The notes under the pieces were generated by a model, which was given only the letters and a program-made list of their open reading frames with translations, did not search any database and was not told the origin of the DNA. From positions 5,347 through 69,346 of the forward strand of contig DKUU01000026.1 of assembly GCA_002490835.1 (NCBI GenBank): a stretch of 64,000 nucleotides of DNA, given 5' to 3'. The stretch is from Lachnospiraceae bacterium UBA7196 (GTDB lineage Bacteria > Bacillota > Clostridia > Lachnospirales > Lachnospiraceae). Each line of letters begins with the position of its first letter. The first letter of the stretch is position 1. Positions 61,634 through 64,000 of the stretch are shown piece after piece. The position numbers and the translations under genes are program-made.

Positions 61634-61665
61634 AGTTTGACTTTCAAAGTATTTTCTGCTAAACT
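61634..61665 (+). promoter_or_regulatory. Promoter with FabT-type operator
   Basis: TTGACT (61637-61642), 17 nt, TAAACT (61660-61665). AGTTTGA-CTT-TCAAAGT (61634-61650) covers the -35 and matches the FabT box (AGTTTGA...TCAAA). A further hairpin (GAGAATGC/GCATATTCTC) lies in the leader. Confidence 0.65.
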
Positions 61666-61742
61666 GTGGCTATATGAGGAGTCCCGCATAAGAGAATGCA
61701 AAAGCATATTCTCCGAAAAGTATGCCGGGAATGGAAGAAATC

Positions 61743-62180
61743 ATGGATATCAATACGACATTGAATGAAGTGCTGGTCAAGTTATTCCGGGATATCAATA
61801 CCTTGGAGGAGCGGGCGATCCGTACGGAAGAGTATCAGGACGTGACAGCCAACGATATGCACGTGATGGAGGCGATCGGGCCGGAGGGTGCCAAAAATAT
61901 GACCAGCGTTGCGCGGGAATTGGAAGTCACCACGGGAACGCTGACCATATCGGTCAATAGTCTGGTAAAGAAAGGGTATGTGGACAGGAGCCGCAGCGAG
62001 GAGGACAGGCGCGTGGTGCTGGTGTCCCTCTCCGGAAAAGGGCAAAAGGCATATCTCCATCACCAGAAATTTCATCAGGAAATGATAGAGGCAGTCTTAA
62101 AAGAGCTTTCCGGAGAAGAACAGCGGGTGCTGGAGCAGGCGCTTGTGAAGCTCACCCGCTTTTTTCGCCAAAAATCATAG
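61743..62180 (+). CDS. fabT: FabT-like MarR-family regulator of fatty acid synthesis
   Basis: 145 residues from ATG 61743, GGAAG upstream. MDINTTLNEVLVKLFRDINTLEERAIRTEEYQDVTANDMHVMEAIG is the distinctive FabT start; the winged helix (SVARELEVTTGTLTISVNSLVKKGYVDRSRSEEDRRVVLVSLSGKG) follows. FabT with acyl-ACP represses fab genes and itself. Its operator lies in its own promoter. No fab genes follow here, so it acts in trans or they lie elsewhere. Confidence 0.88.
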   Translation: MDINTTLNEVLVKLFRDINTLEERAIRTEEYQDVTANDMHVMEAIGPEGAKNMTSVARELEVTTGTLTISVNSLVKKGYVDRSRSEEDRRVVLVSLSGKGQKAYLHHQKFHQEMIEAVLKELSGEEQRVLEQALVKLTRFFRQKS

Positions 62181-62181
62181 G

Positions 62182-64000
62182 TTAATTTATCGCCAACCGC
62201 CTTGCCAGCGTGCGGTAGTCGGCGGGACCGTTTTGCAGCAGGAAGGAATGAAAACGGTATAAAAAATCTGTATTGTCGTAGGTGGCGCTCATCCGGCCGG
62301 TATCGGACCAGAGGACGGCCGCCTGCTTTTTTAATTCCATGATTTCCAGATATCCCAGATAATATTTGAGGTAATTACAAGGCTCTTCCGCGATATAGGT
62401 GTAGAGGGAAGAAAGCGCTTCGCTGTCGGTTATGCCCAGTCCCCGGCAAAGCAGTGCTACTTCCTCAAGGGAAAGGCCGTCGTAGTGGATCGCCACATCC
62501 AGCAGGGAGTAAAGGCCCAGCCGAAATTGTCTGTCTAAGCGGCAGACCTGATAGTAGAGGGCGGCTTCCGGATGTTCGCGCACGGCAAGGGCTGTCGCCC
62601 TGTCGTAGGAAGCAAGTTCCACATACATTGCCCACCCTTCCACGTAGCCGCCGTAGTAGAGGACGCTGCCTAAAGGCAGACTGCCTTCCTGTTCCTGATA
62701 GCGCTTACTGTAGACGGTCTGATAGAGATGGCCGGGATAGCCCTCGTGCGCCAGCGTGGTATAGAGAGAGAGGTCGTCTCCGGTATCTTTCGGATTGAGA
62801 CAAATCAGGTTTTCGCAGATATTGTCGATGGGCGGCGTCATATAGAAAGCAGGCGCGCTGTAGGCCGCGAGGCTCTCATCCACATACTTGATCGTGGAGT
62901 GGATGGGTGTGTTGTCCCGGCCTTTGGGAATGGCCGGATAGCTCGTGCCGATCTCTTCCCGCAGGTCGTTTAGGACTTCTTCCGGCGACATTTCCGGAAG
63001 AAGGGCTGGGGTTTGCATGATCATCGACTGCAGGGCGGGGTTCTGCCTAAGGAGCGCCACCAGAGATTCATAATTGAGTTTCAGGTCTTCCGCCAGCAGC
63101 CGTTTGATATCCGAAATATTGCGGTAGGAGCCGGTGCGCAGACGCAGCAGGGCCAGATAATAGTCGCGGCCGTTTTCCTGGTCCGCCAGACCGCAGAGCT
63201 CGCCGCCTTCCCCTTTTAGAAGGGTGAGCGCGTCCGCTAGGCGATCGTAAGCAGGAACGACCAGAGTAGTCAATAACCTCTGGTGCTGTGCGATATAGGC
63301 GGAAGCTTTGTCGGATGTGAGGATGCCCTGATCGACCAGCCGCTGCAGGCGGTCTGAAAAAGTAGTTTCCAGAAAATGCGAGCCTTCCGCCAGCGTGTCT
63401 GCGTCAAGAAGCGCGCCGCACTGGGCGATCATACGGTCGGCGGTCGTATCCGACATAAAAAGGCCGGCGGCGGCTTTTTCCTGTTCGTAGAGAATGAGCC
63501 CGTCGAAATAGGCGGGAATCTGTTCCAGAATGCCGAGGTAGTTTTCTACGTCTGGGATGTCGTCCAGCCGATATTCCGCAAACAAAATGGGAAGCTCGGA
63601 TGGCACGCCCGAAGACGGGGACAAAGGCTCCGAAAAATAGGGGTAGGCGGCGACATCCGACGCAGCCGCCAGATAACTGTCGAGAAGCTCGTAGAGACGG
63701 CGGTTTTTTTCCTGCAAAGCGTTAGGATTGATACCTTTAAGCGCCTCCCTTGTCCGGGAGAGGGCATAGATCTCCTCCGCGGCGCTGCCGGCCTGATAAA
63801 TGGGAAGCGTAAGGGAAGATTCGTCGATGCCGTAAGCGGCAGGGTCGTCTATCGTATAGTGGAGATGAATGGGATTCGCCTGCACCTCTTCCAGAAAGAA
63901 ACTTTGCGCAAAGGCGCGAAATCGTGCGTCCTGATGGGTTTTGCCATACAGATGCAGAGTGAAGACACTGATCAGGGCAAAGAGAGTCAAAAAAATGCTC
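62182..64000 (-). CDS. DUF885 family metallopeptidase-like protein, N-terminus cut by window
   Basis: At least 606 residues, open to the window edge; the visible beginning IFLTLFALISVFTLHLYG is a membrane anchor or signal. DUF885 region with the metal-binding motif TLAHEGYPGHLYQ (HExxxxH) near residue 415 and a downstream YVEGWAMYVE whose Glu could be a third ligand. DUF885 proteins are related to M3-type peptidases. Probably an extracytoplasmic peptidase. Tail-to-tail with fabT, 1 nt apart. Confidence 0.85.
   Translation of the reverse strand, partial: SIFLTLFALISVFTLHLYGKTHQDARFRAFAQSFFLEEVQANPIHLHYTIDDPAAYGIDESSLTLPIYQAGSAAEEIYALSRTREALKGINPNALQEKNRRLYELLDSYLAAASDVAAYPYFSEPLSPSSGVPSELPILFAEYRLDDIPDVENYLGILEQIPAYFDGLILYEQEKAAAGLFMSDTTADRMIAQCGALLDADTLAEGSHFLETTFSDRLQRLVDQGILTSDKASAYIAQHQRLLTTLVVPAYDRLADALTLLKGEGGELCGLADQENGRDYYLALLRLRTGSYRNISDIKRLLAEDLKLNYESLVALLRQNPALQSMIMQTPALLPEMSPEEVLNDLREEIGTSYPAIPKGRDNTPIHSTIKYVDESLAAYSAPAFYMTPPIDNICENLICLNPKDTGDDLSLYTTLAHEGYPGHLYQTVYSKRYQEQEGSLPLGSVLYYGGYVEGWAMYVELASYDRATALAVREHPEAALYYQVCRLDRQFRLGLYSLLDVAIHYDGLSLEEVALLCRGLGITDSEALSSLYTYIAEEPCNYLKYYLGYLEIMELKKQAAVLWSDTGRMSATYDNTDFLYRFHSFLLQNGPADYRTLARRLAIN

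Noticed and set aside
1..64000. tRNA, rRNA, CRISPR array, complete insertion sequence, prophage
   Set aside because: Looked for and not seen; no repeat-spacer pattern, transposase, integrase or phage structural gene is evident.

Overview
The window looks like a chromosomal segment of a spore-forming gut Clostridium relative, most likely Lachnospiraceae. Grounds: parts of the sporulation genes spmA and spmB, a FabT-type regulator, very large mosaic surface proteins (LRR_5, Big_2, CUB-like, and repeats of the form GKDYTLxYKNN) with the SENDV motif, and a general mix of Firmicutes regulators, ABC exporters and small defence modules. I found no rRNA, tRNA, CRISPR array or complete insertion sequence.

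Layout. 1-103: 3' end of spmA. 200-9640: accessory island with decayed MNT/HEPN remnants, several uncharacterised genes, a GNAT, a truncated P-loop kinase with zinc ribbon, two PPP-type phosphoesterases, a frameshifted WYL regulator and a PARG-type macrodomain protein. 9.7-18.5 kb: acyltransferase, two-component system with a lantibiotic-immunity-like ABC exporter, glycerate kinase, YbaK, a YcaQ-like protein and a lipoprotein. 18.7-22.3 kb: MacB/FtsX-type ABC exporter and lipoprotein. 22.4-30.2 kb: a 2571-residue secreted protein. 30.5-37.1 kb: small genes including an AAC(6')-like acetyltransferase, uridine phosphorylase, HicAB, a SpoU methyltransferase, Nudix, an AbiF-like defence gene with an upstream RNA, and a small kinase plus GNAT. 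37.1-38.8 kb: SulP transporter. 39.0-43.5 kb: a 1493-residue LRR/Big_2/CUB surface protein. 43.8-49.8 kb: FAD enzyme, ROK kinase, SGNH esterase, MerR-TipAS and an MFS exporter with a structured leader. 50.2-52.7 kb: a type II restriction-modification system (5mC methylase plus MvaI/BcnI-like nuclease). 52.8-62.2 kb: regulators, LytTR/AgrC-like pair, ZIP and MATE transporters, MarR, AAA ATPase, spmB and FabT. 62.2 kb to the end: DUF885 protein, cut by the window edge.

Main observations. (1) Both giant surface-protein genes have a promoter whose -35/-10 spacer carries a run of 10 or 11 G, giving the same 19-nt spacing: a candidate coordinated phase-variation switch. (2) spmA and spmB, normally adjacent, lie 60.5 kb apart; an orphan Shine-Dalgarno and ATG for spmB remains at the end of spmA. 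(3) The restriction-modification module and the AbiF module are each flanked by imperfect direct duplications of the neighbouring sequence, as expected for insertion with long target duplication. (4) The MFS exporter has an antibiotic-resistance-style leader: consensus promoter, 21-codon leader peptide and a hairpin hiding the ribosome-binding site. (5) A sensor kinase carries a 24-bp tandem repeat within its ATPase domain. (6) The 0.5-9.6 kb island pairs a PARG macrodomain with nucleic-acid-end or nucleotide-processing enzymes under a WYL regulator, a possible uncharacterised stress or conflict system.
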